A stretch of 64,000 nt of DNA from assembly GCA_973895155.1 (NCBI GenBank), contig OZ316898.1, positions 13,516,001 through 13,580,000 on the forward strand. The letters are read 5' to 3'. Of the stretch, positions 45,050 to 56,199 are shown piece after piece (position 1 is the first letter of the stretch; every line of letters starts with the position of its first letter). Source of the stretch: Marsupella aquatica. Taxonomy: Eukaryota; Marchantiophyta. Made by a program: the position numbers and the translations under genes. Below the pieces are notes generated by a model. That model was not told where the DNA came from, made no database searches, and saw only the letters and a list, made by a program, of their open reading frames with translations.

Positions 45050-46628
45050 TATTGGTGGTGACTAATATTATCTTGTGCATGTGCAACAAGGAGGGGATGT
45101 AAGGAATACATTATACTCAAATTTCCTAGAATGCTATATATTTTTACCATAAGGTTTCGCTAGCTTGAGGAGAGTTGTGAGACTAGACTTGTGAAAGTGG
45201 CAAATGAAACCCAAAACTTGTGAAGTTCCACAAAAAGTGGCTAATGTTTCCGGATGAGGTAGAATTTGGCAAAATTTAATCACTTAAAAAATGCTGCCGA
45301 CCCATGTCCTGGACAGAAGAGACCTAGTGGGGAATACAAGAACTTGGTGTGGCACACTGTTGAACAGGCTTGTGCTTTGTCACCCATTTTTTCTGGAAGT
45401 GCTACTCACAGTTCTTCTGGATCACTTAGTCTTGAACATTTTATTTGCCAAAACAAACCTAGTGTACAACCAGACGAGTGACCGTCACAAGTTAAGGGGA
45501 ATCTTACTCCCTCCTACCTCTTCATGTGCCGATTCAAAAATTTGGAACCCCCTCACCACTCTTTTTTCCTTTGTAGTTTCACCCCAGGGTCCTCACTTCT
45601 TTTCTTCTAACCCATCACGCGCAAATAAGTATAGGGTTTTTTTATTGGGTTTAGTGAAATACTTTTAAATTTTTGTTGAAGAACATTAGGGTTATTTTAA
45701 TCCAATTTTGAGAATTATAAGAATCATACGGTTTTTAAATCAAATATGGGAATGTTTTTGGAATCATTAAGTTAGGGGTAAAACAATTCCTAAAACTTAA
45801 CTTTTAGGGTGTTTATTTCCCCAAAACTTCGAGCATGATATGGGGCACCCCTTGGATTGAGGCCTCCGAGAGTTTCACACAAGGTTCCTGACCGTACTCA
45901 CCTTGCTAGCTTGGCTAGGAGGTTCTGAGTCTCATATTCCCCAGCCAGTGTTGCTAAGTCTGAGAGTTTCAAATTTTTATGGTAAAAAAGAGTGATGGTT
46001 ACACTTGCCAACCCAGGGCCTGTTTGGGGGCCATCAGTTACCCTACCCTTTCACCCTCCCTCATGGTGTATCTGCTGTATTTGTACAGTACTATTTTGTC
46101 CCTGCATATTTTAAATCTGGCCCTTCCTCCTAGGCTACAAGGAGAAGTCTTCCACCCTCCCTTAATATGGGTCTATCTGCTGTATCTTGCTCGTCACTGC
46201 AGTATGTAATACCTGTATATTCCAAATGTGATTGCCAACTTTGGGAAACAAGAACACAAGAACAGCAGAATCCACTGCATGTTGACAAAGGAACCGAAGG
46301 TCAAAATTTTCTAATCATAAACTTTGGGAAACTAGAAGAGTGTGAGCGGGTGACAGTGTAAAGGGTGCCACAGTCCATGGGGATTGTATGGTTCACAAGC
46401 TTGGTCCATGTTGGCTTCAGATTCCTGGTTGCCAGAACCAAGTACACCTTAAAATGGTAGAAGATATACTGTACTTTAGATGTGTTAGACACCTCTCTCC
46501 ATGACATACTTCCAATTGTCATATTTAGGTGACTTTAACTCTACTCACTTGTCTCTATTAAAAACACCGTGTTTATCTGCAAAAAATTGATCTATCTTTA
46601 GTTTTGACTAACCGTTTTGTCCTAAAAT
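45050..46628. other. Intergenic, no gene recognised
   Basis: ORFs at 45266-45668 and 45979-46361 have no recognisable domain and no splice context. The stretch is AT-rich, with several T runs. Confidence 0.4.
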
Positions 46629-46983
46629 GGCCCCAAACTGTATAATGGTGCATAGTAGTGTCCACTGTATAGTAAAAACCATCTTGTCACAAATAGTATT
46701 GTTGAGTCTATTGTGACCACATAGCTTTTTCATCACTAGCATCGTTTAATAAGATACCCTTCAACAAATAGAAAACATTGCGTCTGGATCGACTTCTTAG
46801 TGCCCCAGGCAAACTGTAGTTTATATAGCATTGTTCACTGTATAGCCAAAAACCATATTGTCATCAATAGTATTGTTCAGTGAGTGTGACCACATTGCTT
46901 TTTGGCCACTGACCTCGTTATTATTGATAAGATACCGTTCGAGGAAAAAAGAAAACATTTAGTCCAGATCGACGATGCCTTAG
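46629..46983. repeat. Direct duplication of about 180 bp
   Basis: Copy 1 is 46629-46800 and copy 2 is 46801-46983. They share 'cactgtatag', 'aaaaccat.ttgtca', 'atagtattgtt.agt', 'gtgaccaca', 'ataagatacc', 'gaaaacatt' and 'tccagatcgac' type phrases. The copies are clearly diverged. No coding sequence is present. Confidence 0.7.
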
Positions 46984-47719
46984 AACACGCGTGTACCTGT
47001 CCCCAAACTACTGTAATGCGCGGGCCGAGGAGGTATAAGCGGAGGCAAGACCTCAAAGGACACTTCCTCAAGGCAGGACCGTGAGCACCCTGGCCTGGCG
47101 CGCTCTATGTACCTGTACTACTGCTGTACCAGGTGGCACCTTCCTTCCATGCCCGATGCCACCATCCATGGATCGTGCCAGGGACTGGATCAGTGGACCT
47201 TAAACTGTTTGAAGAATTGCAGTACAGTACCTGGACCACCGAGGCTCAAAGGAGAGTACTACGGTAGTCCACTGCTCTATCGTAGTCCACCTCTCTACAT
47301 TAGGGCATCTCAAACGTGCTGTTTTCCCCTTTTTGATGGTTTTTTTTTTTTTCACAATTTGCCTTTGTGAAAAATTTGTGCCTGTAACCATGCCCGAAGC
47401 CCAATTTGTTTTGGGCGAACATAACATAATGCAGAGGGTTTTCTGGTCAAGTGAGCACCAGCAATTTTTGAATGGGAGCCAATAATTCTTGAAAGGTGCT
47501 GATGCATATTGCACGAAGGGATTTTTGTTGCAGATGCTGGTATGCTGCCCAAGTTGCCAATGGTCAGGTTTACAAAACTGCGGGGTTTGGGTCAGTGACC
47601 CAATACACAATATTCTGGTTGCAGGAAACCTCTGCGAAGGAGCTGATTTGCCCTAGTATGGTACTGTAGTTAGGTACAATGATAGACTTGATGGGCCTAG
47701 TGTTTATTAAAGGGTCATA
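46984..47719. other. Spacer before element A
   Basis: No gene is recognised. It contains a T14-type run at about 47340. It ends where the TGTCACACC start of the element A repeat begins. Confidence 0.4.
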
Positions 47720-48960
47720 TGTCACACCATTCTAGGTAGTGTTAGAGTGTATCGTACTATCTAGATCCGTATGTTTGGTATGTGTGCTATATGAGCCGAT
47801 AAGGTTCCGTCAGGTTTGTGTGAGAGGGTACTTCTCACTTGTGAGGCATTGAAAGGTCATCTTTCAATGTTGAGCCTTGGAGAGAGAGGAGCTTGAGTGT
47901 GGCTATGGTGACTGTGAGCTCCGCTTGTGTAACGTGGATTCCTTGAGTAGTGCAAGGTGCGTTGGCTTGACATATGTGTGTGATCGGATCGGTGCGGGAT
48001 CGATGGGGTATTGTTGACCGGGATCGTTGTGCCGATTGTATGGAGATTACATTGAAAGATCATGAGCTTCAAACTCTGTTGTGCGGACAGAAGCTCAGTC
48101 TGAGTTTGTCGTTGACGGTGACGGTTCGTGGTAGCTCGAATCAATTGGATTTGTGTTTGACGCGGATTCATGTTTCTTGAATCGTTGGTTCTATTGTTTG
48201 AGTACTTTGTTGCTATTCGATCTGGTTCTGGCCAAGCTTGAACGTTGTTGGATCTGGATCTGGATTGAGTCGGAGTCCAGATCTGGATCTGGAAAGAGAT
48301 GGCCGAAGGTTGCAGCTTGTATCGCACTGCTGTTTTGTGGACAGATCTGTTGGAATTTTGAGTGCTCGCAGCGTTTTATTGTCAAGGGGCGCTCGCGAAA
48401 TGTCCCAGAACCGTGCGCGACAGGTTTGCAGAGGTCGAGAGCCATCGACGTTGCCGTTTTTGTGAAGGAAATTGCTGCTTTTGAGTGGCAAATGTTGCCA
48501 TTTCTGAGCCCGACGACTTCTGTTTTGTATACACACACAACTGTGCGCGCATAAGGCGACGCATGAGGTCACCCATCCCGAAAGTGCTCCCAACTGCGAG
48601 CACAAAGTCACCCATCGCGAGCGCAAGCAGGCACGAGGTCGAGGTCACCCATCCCGGGGCTATTCCGGGTCGTGAGCGCGAGGGGAGGCACGAGGTCAAG
48701 CGCGAGGAGGTCACCCATCCCAGGGCTACTCCCAGCCGCAAGCGCTTAACTGGCAAGTTCTCATCCCACCTTATGTACACACAAGTTTTCATAACTTGTT
48801 GTTTAGATTCAAGCGCCAGGGGGCTTTATACACTTTCCTGTTTGCTTAGAGCCTTGTTTCGGGCCAAATTAGAGGCTCTTTAGAGGTTTTTGATAGTTCT
48901 GAGTTCATCTAAATATACACATTGAACCAATTGTGCATGGTTTCTCATCTATAACATTGG
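47720..48960 (+). repeat. Putative 5' LTR and leader of element A
   Basis: It begins TGTCACACC, and its first 250-270 bp have a relative at 31223. TATA-like sequence occurs at about 48817 ('ctttatacac') and 48911 ('aaatatacac'). The right end is unknown, and I found no convincing primer-binding site. A matching 3' LTR is not in the window, so LTR status is inferred. Confidence 0.45.
48560..48740. repeat. CpG-rich repeats of GTCACCCATC
   Basis: The phrase 'ggtcacccatccc' or a near variant occurs near 48567, 48606, 48644 and 48709, separated by GC- and CpG-rich spacers with 'gcgag', 'gcacgaggtc' and 'gagcgc' words. Composition differs sharply from the AT-rich surroundings. It lies between the element A LTR start and gag. 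Confidence 0.65.
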
Positions 48961-49384
48961 GACATCATGAAGCCTATTATGAAGGCCTTTCATTGAACAT
49001 TATGAATATTTGTTTGATCAATGTGTGATCATTCTTGGTGTGGAGAGTTAGTGTTTGACTATTCTTGTTGATTGGATCCTCTCCACACTTGTTTCCTATT
49101 TATGCGCCATGTTGGTTCGGTGTGGGCGCTTGATTCCATAGGAGTGATCCGGGTTTGCAACTGGACATTCTAGTGTGCTGTGTATTTCTCTCCTGGTGAT
49201 GTTGGAGTGATGCCCAACACACCATGGTGAATGCTTGTGGTGCTGACAGGGATAGATTGCCCTTAGGGTTAGCACATAGATTAGGTTAGGGTTGGTCACC
49301 ACAGATTCTTCTGGTGCTGCTGGATGACCCGATGGACGACGGACCGGTTTCACTCGGAGTGGGGCACAGTTTCGGCCAGCGGCA

Positions 49385-51052
49385 TTGGTAGCAGTCAGCA
49401 GTGCAGCTTCAGACAGTGATTCTGATGAGGACTCAGTGACCAGTTCTCCTCATCATCAGGTGGTTGCCCCTTTGTTGTGGGATATGGACGAGATGTATGG
49501 GGCTACAAAGGGCCCACGACGATACTCTGGTGCAGTTGGCACAATTGATCTGGATGACTTTATCCAGGAGTTTGATACGTGGTGCAATATGCAGACATTG
49601 TGTAACGCCGCATTGTTTACCCCTTTCATGGCATGGAAGGGATTATTTCAGCATTTGAAGGGGCCACCCATGGATGACTACCATGAGTTTCGGAAGGCTC
49701 ATTTGGTTGAGATTGAGGCATGGAGGCAGCATTGTCGCCTAATTACGTGTCCATCACCTATGGCACTAGTGCGGCTGCCCAACCCATTGCCACAGCTGTT
49801 GCCTCTTCTAGCAGCACTAGCCAGAGTGGCACACCATCCACCAGCAGCACTCCAGCAGCATCCACCGCTACTCCTGCCGGTGTGATTGTGACTGGAATTG
49901 GAGTTGCGCCAACATTTAACCCTGTGGTGGAATTCTTTGAGGTACTGAAGCAGAACTATCAGGGTGTGAGAACTGATAAGTTGAAGGGTCTCCAGGAGTT
50001 CCAACGCAAGACTGGAGAGCCTACGTGAGGCATACACACGTATGCGTAGATTGATCACTGTCACCAAGGGAGTGACAGAGGCTCAGGCAGTCCAGTTTTG
50101 GTATGCAATTATGGACGAAGAATTGCAACGCAGAGTGAGAGATGTCACTCTGCTTAGGGATGCAGATCCCACATTAGTAGTTGTTTTCACCCTTTCTGAG
50201 CGCATTGAGCTCAATATGGTGAATGAGAAGGTGGTGACTTCTGGATTTGCCAAGGAAGCACCAAAGGCTGCATCTACATCCACACCACAACCTACTGCAC
50301 GGAAGAGCCAGAGGGAGAAGCCTACTACACGAGAGTCTACCAGCCAGAGACCTATGCCCTCTTATGCTGGACAACAGTCAGGATGTTGGACCTGTAGTGG
50401 GGATCATGCACAGAGATATTGCCCAGATCATAGAGGATCAGGGGGAGCATCAGCGCCTGATCAGAGACAGTGTGATCACTGTGGAGCTCCTGGACACACC
50501 AAGGATAGGTGTTTCTCACTCCACCCTGAGTTACGGAGAGGAGGATCCCGTACACATGATCAGGGAAGAGGAGGAGGAGGTAGAGGTGGTGGACGTGGTC
50601 GTGGCATGCCACATATAGAGAGACAGGGAGGTGATGTTGCCCCTGCTGTAACCATAGATCCAAAGGATGCTAAGATTGCTCAATTGGAGCAACAACTAGC
50701 TGCCATGGCTAGTTCCCAGGTGAGACCTACTTCTGGTGATGGGGCATCAACATCGTATGGACCTTCCACATCCCATGGTCTTTCCACATCTTATGGAGCT
50801 GATGGAGACCTTGCCACCATGGGATTCATGTGTGGCACTGCACATATTGATGCATCAGCAGCTTTGACACGTGGGGCAGCCAAAGCTCTTGAGCCCCGAG
50901 GAGCAGTAGTGGAGTTAGATCCACAAAGGGGGGATGCATGTCGACAGACAAAGCTTCCTCAGTCTTTTACATTGTCAGAGACAGTTCAGACTGCCTCTAT
51001 GAACCGGGTTCGGATAAACCCTGATGTGGGTAATTTGGCAAAAATCAGGTAG
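49385..51052 (+). pseudogene. gag: Element A gag, frameshifted
   Basis: Gag is spread over three frames: 49385 to about 49735, about 49720-50022, and about 50024-51052. The capsid part includes 'LDDFIQEFDTWC', 'MAWKGLFQHLKG', 'FFEVLKQNYQG' and, after the second shift, 'REAYTRMRRLITVTKG' and 'LSERIELNMV'. The phase jump near 50022 looks like a single-base indel. Two zinc knuckles follow: a CX2CX3HX4C at about 50383-50420 and a regular CX2CX4HX4C at about 50470-50512. Next comes a Gly/Arg-rich stretch of RGG type, suited to nucleic acid binding. The linker between the two capsid parts is Ser/Thr/Ala-rich. The ORF ends at a stop at 51050-51052, overlapping the protease frame. Confidence 0.85.
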
Positions 51053-51962
51053 TGATGCAGCAGGGATGACAGGTACCTTGCTGGGGGCGGCTACTGCCAT
51101 GGTACGCACCCCATTATTTTCAGTGACAGACATGCTAAACTTGGGAGTTGGTCATACAGAAGTGTTCAGATTGGCAGCTACACTCTGTGAGGACACTCCA
51201 GTTGTTGCTTCCCATGCAGAAGCAGCTTGCAGTGTTGAAGCAGTGAAGACCATGCCACCTACTGCTACTAGTCAGACATGGCATGCAGCAGCAGCGAGAT
51301 TGGTGGATTTACCAGCACGCCCTGCATTTGAGAGGACTAGGTTTAAACCTAGTGTTGTGTCATTGGATAATCGGAGTGGTATCTTCCGATTAGTTGGGCC
51401 TTTTGGAGCAGTATACCAGCCGGAGAGAGTGTTACTGGATACTGGTGCTCAGCCCTTGATGTTGGGGAAGTCTGCCATACATGGATTGGGATTGCATCCA
51501 GAGGTTTTGGAGAATTGTCCCTTTCCCATTCAGACTTCATTGGGGGGACCTACACCTACACAGTGTATCACCAGGAGATCACTTGATTTGAGGATTCAGG
51601 AAGGTCATACCACAGATAGCTCACAGATACAGGCGCGAGCTATTCTGACTAAGGCAGAGTCATATGATGTGTTGGTGGGATGTACAGTGCTCTACCCCAT
51701 GGGATTTATTCTTGATTTTTGGGAGGAATCAGTGTCATATAGACCTGATTGGCAGTCAGGAGATGCTCGATTGAGCAAATTGCTAGTGAGATTTAGTGGA
51801 CCTGTGGGAGGCCCTAAATCCACACCATTGTCTTTGGCAGCATTCAGTGGTGTAATTGCTGGACCTGATGATTTGATTGAGGGTAATGCGCATGCAGCCG
51901 ATGTTCCACCATTGGAGGAGTCTCATGAGGAGCACTGTACATCCCACCAACACATCACATGA
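51024..51962 (+). pseudogene. Element A aspartic protease region
   Basis: The retropepsin core is visible: hydrophobic-Leu-Asp-Thr-Gly-Ala at about 51430-51450, a central 'LDLRIQEG' strand and a 'YDVLVGCTVLYPMGF' flap-side block near 51667-51712. The frame is offset from gag. It carries TGA at 51960-51962 and a second TGA at 52044-52046, between which it stays coding-like. It then reads on to about 52180, where a one-base shift moves the coding signal into the methyltransferase frame. The protease would release Gag and Pol products from the polyprotein. The two TGA codons could each have arisen from CGA. Confidence 0.85.
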
Positions 51963-52060
51963 CTCTGCCTTAGTCAGAATCCTGTTGGTAGTGTTGTGCC
52001 ACCAGTGTGGGGCACTGCACAAGCCTTGCCACAGGTAGCAGCATGATTGGTACATGATGC

Positions 52061-53308
52061 ATGGCGTCATGCTTTTACACCACAGTCAGGAGCAGAGCAA
52101 TCTCTTGCAGATGGACTTGTGACTCTTTCATCATTGGATACCACTCCTATTGCTTGGCAATATCCACTGGAGGGTGTTTGTTGGATCTTTTTGGTGGGAT
52201 TAGCACTGGATTGGCTGTTGTTCTTCAGGCAGGAATTCCTGTGCGTCGTTATTTGTATGTGGAGTCAGATGAGACAGCACGAAGGGTCTCATTGCGACAT
52301 GTGGCTATGTTGGTGGATAGATATCCACAATTGCTGCCAGTGGATGCTGTTCGTGGTTATCAGCATGCACTACCTACTGATATTTCATTGCTGGGGGCAG
52401 ATCATCTGCATCATGTTGGCCCCATTGATTTGGTGATTGCTGGTTGGCCATGTCAGGGCCAATCTAGAGCTGGCGTTGGGCATGGACTTCATGATCCACG
52501 CTTTGCATTGTTTTGGGAGATGTTACGGGTGCTGCGTCATCTCCAACTACATCAGACACAGTCTCCAGCATACATTTTGGAGAATGTGCCATTGTTAGGT
52601 GATGATCGTAGTCAGATTGTTGCCAGTGTTCACCAGGTAAGGTCTTGGATTGGACCTGCTGTGTTATTGGATGCTGCACGTGTGGGTTCTTGTGCACATC
52701 GTCCACGCTTGTGGTGGACTAATTTGATCCCATGTGAGGTGCTGAAGTGAACATTTGACAGCATTCCACGCTCACCAGCCTTAGTGGTGGATGATATTTT
52801 GGATCCAGGGCGTCGTGCACAGGGTGTGACCCAACCTGATAGACCTCCATTGGCAATGGTCAATGCAGTTGGGTGCCCACGTTGTGCATTACCCACTCTT
52901 GTAAGCCACTCTGCTTCATATGCATTCAGAGCAGGTGGCCCTGGACTTGTGTGGGACACAGCTCTCCAGCAGTTAGTGGAACCTACTGCTGATGAGAGAG
53001 AGTATGCTATGAGATTTTTGACTGGCACCACTGTAGTTGCCTTTGTGTCAGAGGGTTTGCGGCGCCAGGTTCTTGGTCAAGCAATGGACCTAAATTGTTT
53101 GACTTGGATTATCAGCTTGGGAGTAGCTGAACAGTTGCGGATGCGCTCTGTTGGAAATACTGATTGTCCCTTGGTGAGCTTGCGGTCCACTAAGACAGTA
53201 CTGACCACAGCTAGGGGCGAGCAGACAGTCCATGGACCTATGGCAGGATTGGCCAATGGTGGACAGATTGTTGAGCACGAAGGGACTGCTCAATCTACTG
53301 CTAAATAG
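52061..53308 (+). pseudogene. DNMT3-like cytosine-5 DNA methyltransferase domain within element A pol
   Basis: Hallmark C5-methyltransferase motifs occur in canonical order. Motif I is DLFGGISTGL (52184-52213), the S-adenosylmethionine loop. Motif II is 'YLYVESDE'. Motif IV is 'IDLVIAGWPCQGQSRAG', with the catalytic Pro-Cys-Gln at 52448-52456. Motif VI is Glu-Asn-Val (52580-52588). Motif VIII is 'HRPRLWWTNLIP', and IX/X lie around 'LPTLVSH' and 'RRQVLGQAMDLNC'. The short gap between VIII and IX, the 'WWTNLIP' tail and the 'EREYAMRF...LGQ' end resemble DNMT3 more than DNMT1 or bacterial enzymes. A TGA at 52748 interrupts it and TAG at 53306 follows, both in the RT frame. Catalytic residues are intact, so an active relative probably existed recently. 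It would methylate DNA, perhaps of the element itself. Similar retrotransposon enzymes are reported in a charophyte alga and dinoflagellates. Confidence 0.88.
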
Positions 53309-53458
53309 CAATCATCGGCTATATCTTCTACCCTACAAAGAGATATTAGGGATTTGGTGGAGAGTTGGGAACCACAGCTTGGCCCTAAGTTGACAGGGGA
53401 GGAGAGATGTCGCATGCATCGATTCCTGAAGAGTTACTAGAATTGTTTTGCATTTAGC

Positions 53459-54868
53459 ATGAAAGATTTGGGGACATTAAAGGGTCCTGGTATTCAGATT
53501 GAATTGGCTAGTGATGCGCCAATCTTTCGTAGGTCGTACCGTTACAGTGACATGGAGAGAGCTCCGATTCAAAGTAGAACTCAAGATTTGTTGGAGGCTA
53601 GATTAGTGGAGATTTCATATGGGGAGTATGCATCTGCCACAGTGATGCCAGCCAAGAAGGATGTGCATGGCAATTACACAGATAGGCGCATGTGTGGTGA
53701 TTACAGACCCATTAATCGCCAGACAAAATCTGATAGATATGCCATGCCCACACCTGAGGAGATCTTTGATGCTGTGGGGCATGCAAAGGTTTTCAGTTCA
53801 TTGGATCTGAGGGCAGGGTACCATCAGCTTTCAATTAGGCATGCTGACAGGTCCAAGACAACATTCTGAGGGATTGATTCTTATGGCAAAGATCGTTTGT
53901 ATCAGTGGTTATTCTTACCATTTGGGTTGAAGAATGCACCAGCTGAGTTCCAGAGAGTCATGGATCGAATCCTTGCAGGTTTGGATTTTGTCAGATGTTA
54001 TATTGATGATATTTTGGTCTATTCTTCTACTGTGGAAGAACATCAGCAGCACTTGCAGACTGTGTTGGAGAGATTGAGAGCACATGGGTTGAAGCTCCAT
54101 CCTAGCAAGTGTAAGTTCTTCCAAGACCAGATTGAGTATTTGGGCCACACTATATACCCAGGGGGATTGGGTGTACAGCAGACTAAAGTGGAGGCCATTA
54201 CACAGATTCCTTGTCCTACTGATGTGAGTAGAGTTCGTGCATTCTTGGGATTGGCGAGCTACTACAGGAGGTATGTTAAAGGATTTAGCCAACTTGCTAA
54301 ACCTTTGACCATACTCACTAAGTTGGATCAGGAATGGATTTGGGGTGATGACCAGGAGCATGCCTTTCAGGAGTTGAAGCAAAGGTTGGCATCATCCCCT
54401 ATTTTGAGAAGACCCATTTCAGGCAGACCATTTCAGCTACACACTGATTGGAGTGGAGTAGGACTTGGAGCAGTGCTGACTCAGAAGGATGATGAGGGGA
54501 ATGAGTTTGTTGTGGCTTATGCCAGTAGATCAAACAATTCAACAGAGGCTAAGTATAGCTCTTATGAGGGAGAGTGTTTGGCAGCAGTGTGGGCTGTTGC
54601 ACACTTTTGTTGCTACTTGTTTGGTAACCCCTTCACCTTGATCACTGATCATCAGCCTCTTAAGTGGTTAATGGAGTCTGACAAGCTTATAGGGAAGCTT
54701 GCACGATGGGCATTGTTGTTACAGGAGTATGATTTCCAGGTGGTGCATAGGCCTGGAAAAGTGAACTTGGATGCAGATGGATTAAGCCGCAATCCATGTA
54801 CCAGTCAGCAAGATGAGACTGGAGCCAGATGGCATGATGAGTCAGATAAGGAGATGGTGCCAGGATGA
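53459..54868 (+). pseudogene. pol: Element A reverse transcriptase and RNase H
   Basis: RT motifs are clear. The N-terminal part has 'RMCGDYRPINRQT' and 'VFSSLDLRAGYHQL'. After a TGA at 53867-53869, in the position expected for tryptophan, come 'FLPFGLKNAPAEFQ' and the catalytic YIDD (about 54000-54011). Then 'FLGLASYYRRYV' leads into RNase H ('LHTDWSGVGLGAVL', 'YSSYEGECLAAVWA', 'ITDHQPLKWL'). This is the standard Ty3/gypsy arrangement. The frame is the same as the methyltransferase upstream and the integrase downstream. A TGA at 54866 separates RNase H from integrase. Ignoring the stops, no residue needed for catalysis is visibly lost. Confidence 0.92.
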
Positions 54869-54892
54869 CATGCATCTGCCTTTCTTTGTTGG

Positions 54893-55539
54893 GTGCCAGT
54901 ATACAATGGATCTGTGGACTTTACCTCATTGGATGGAGTGGATGATGAGTCTTCAGATGTGGATGTTGGTGAGGTAACTTTTGGACAACAAGATATTCAC
55001 AATGATGTGAGAGTGTTGGAATATCTGCGCTGTGGTTCTATTGTTGGCAGTGTTGATGCCAAAGAACATGACAGGGTTCTACAAAGAGCCAAGAGGTTTC
55101 GATGGGAGGGAAACCATCTTTTGAGAGTACTGCATGATGGTAGGGTGTTGGTGGTACCAAAACCATCACAACGAGTACATTTGATGCGACATGCACACGA
55201 GGAGTTGGGTCACTTTGGTGTGAAGCGCACTTATAGCTTGCTGCAGACACAGTATTGGTGGCGTGGTATGCACACTCATGTCCAACAGTTGATAGCTAAG
55301 TGTGTGGTATGCGATAGAGTGAGAGCATTATTTAATGCTCCCATTCCCCAGTTGCACCCGTTACCGATCATGGGTTTGGGATATCGTTGGAGTTTGGATT
55401 TTGCTGGTCCATTACCTCTTACCCAACGCCATAATCGGTATGTTTTGGTCATGGTGGAGCACTTCTTCAAGTGGATTGAGCTAGTGGCGTTGCCAGATAA
55501 AGCCAGTGGAGGAGTTGTTGCTACATTTTTGGATCGCGT
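54893..55539 (+). pseudogene. Element A integrase, 5' part, cut by element B
   Basis: The zinc-binding HHCC module is present ('HAHEELGHFG' and 'CVVCDRV', about 55190-55320). The catalytic core starts with 'WSLDFAGPLP', giving the first Asp. The frame is interrupted at 55539 by the start of element B's LTR; the few codons after that, up to 55558, are LTR sequence. The rest of the core resumes at 63642. Confidence 0.92.
55536..55539. repeat. Target site duplication, left copy (GCGT)
   Basis: Matches 63642-63645. Removing element B with one copy restores the integrase reading frame of element A, which supports these exact ends. Confidence 0.9.
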
Positions 55540-55689
55540 TGTCGTGATTTTCTCTTAAGTTATAAAAAAATTGTTTGTTTTAATATGCTATAGATTATAT
55601 AAGTAATTTAGTAGTTAGATTATTAAATTTAAACTTTATTAAACTTCTTTAGCTATATTAACGGACTATAGTAGTTCCACCAATGCATA

Positions 55690-55855
55690 TGAGTAGTTCC
55701 ACCAACTACAATAATATTCACCAACGCATAGTAGTTCTACCAACGCACAGTAGGTTCACCAGCGCATAGTAGTTCTACCAACGCACAGTAGGTTCACCAA
55801 CGCATAGTAGGTCCACCAACGCATAGTAGTTCCACCAACGCATGATAGTTCCACC
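55690..55855 (+). repeat. 19-bp minisatellite in the LTR
   Basis: About six tandem 19-bp units of the form 'tagtagttctaccaacgca' or 'cagtaggttcaccagcgca'. The 3' LTR has about five units (63020-63140), so the array changed by one unit after or during insertion. Confidence 0.8.
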
Positions 55856-55972
55856 TACTAAAAGTAGTTTCACCAACTATGAACAGTACTAGCACACTCT
55901 TAGGTATTAGATGTTTGACACTTGGCCTTCATCCAAGTGCTTGGGCTTGATCCATGCCCTCTTGGTGTGCAC

Positions 55973-55980
55973 TATAAATA
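55973..55980 (+). promoter_or_regulatory. TATA box of element B 5' LTR
   Basis: TATAAATA in a 'gcactataaataaagtgg' context. It is conserved in the 3' LTR at about 63252. Transcription of element B probably starts about 30 bp downstream. Confidence 0.7.
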
Positions 55981-56199
55981 AAGTGGTGAGGGGCACTCTC
56001 CCCTCATTCCGCAGTGTTTATCATTCAAGGGTGTGAAGCTCTTTTGTGCCTTGAACATAGTAGTGGGGCGTCCTTTGGCCCGGATAGCAAAGGAATGAGT
56101 GGTAGATTTATAGATGGGACCTTAGGGAATAAGGTTTCTTTGGGAATATAGGGGTGGGGCGTCATTTGGCCCGGATAGCAAAGGAATAGGAGAGCCATC

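Noticed and set aside
48560-48740. Possible CRISPR-like array of spaced repeats
   Set aside because: Spacing and repeat length are irregular and the context is a plant retrotransposon; there are no cas genes.
48153-48883. ORFs of 115-137 codons on both strands in the element A leader
   Set aside because: They overlap each other and the GTCACCCATC repeats; no domain is recognisable and they seem due to GC-rich composition.
52061-52750. Bacterial restriction-modification methyltransferase or contamination
   Set aside because: It lies in frame with a gypsy RT, has a short target-recognition gap and DNMT3-like end motifs, and the locus continues into plant retrotransposon sequence.
52464-53031. 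Minus-strand ORFs opposite the methyltransferase
   Set aside because: Shadows of the coding strand, without domains of their own.
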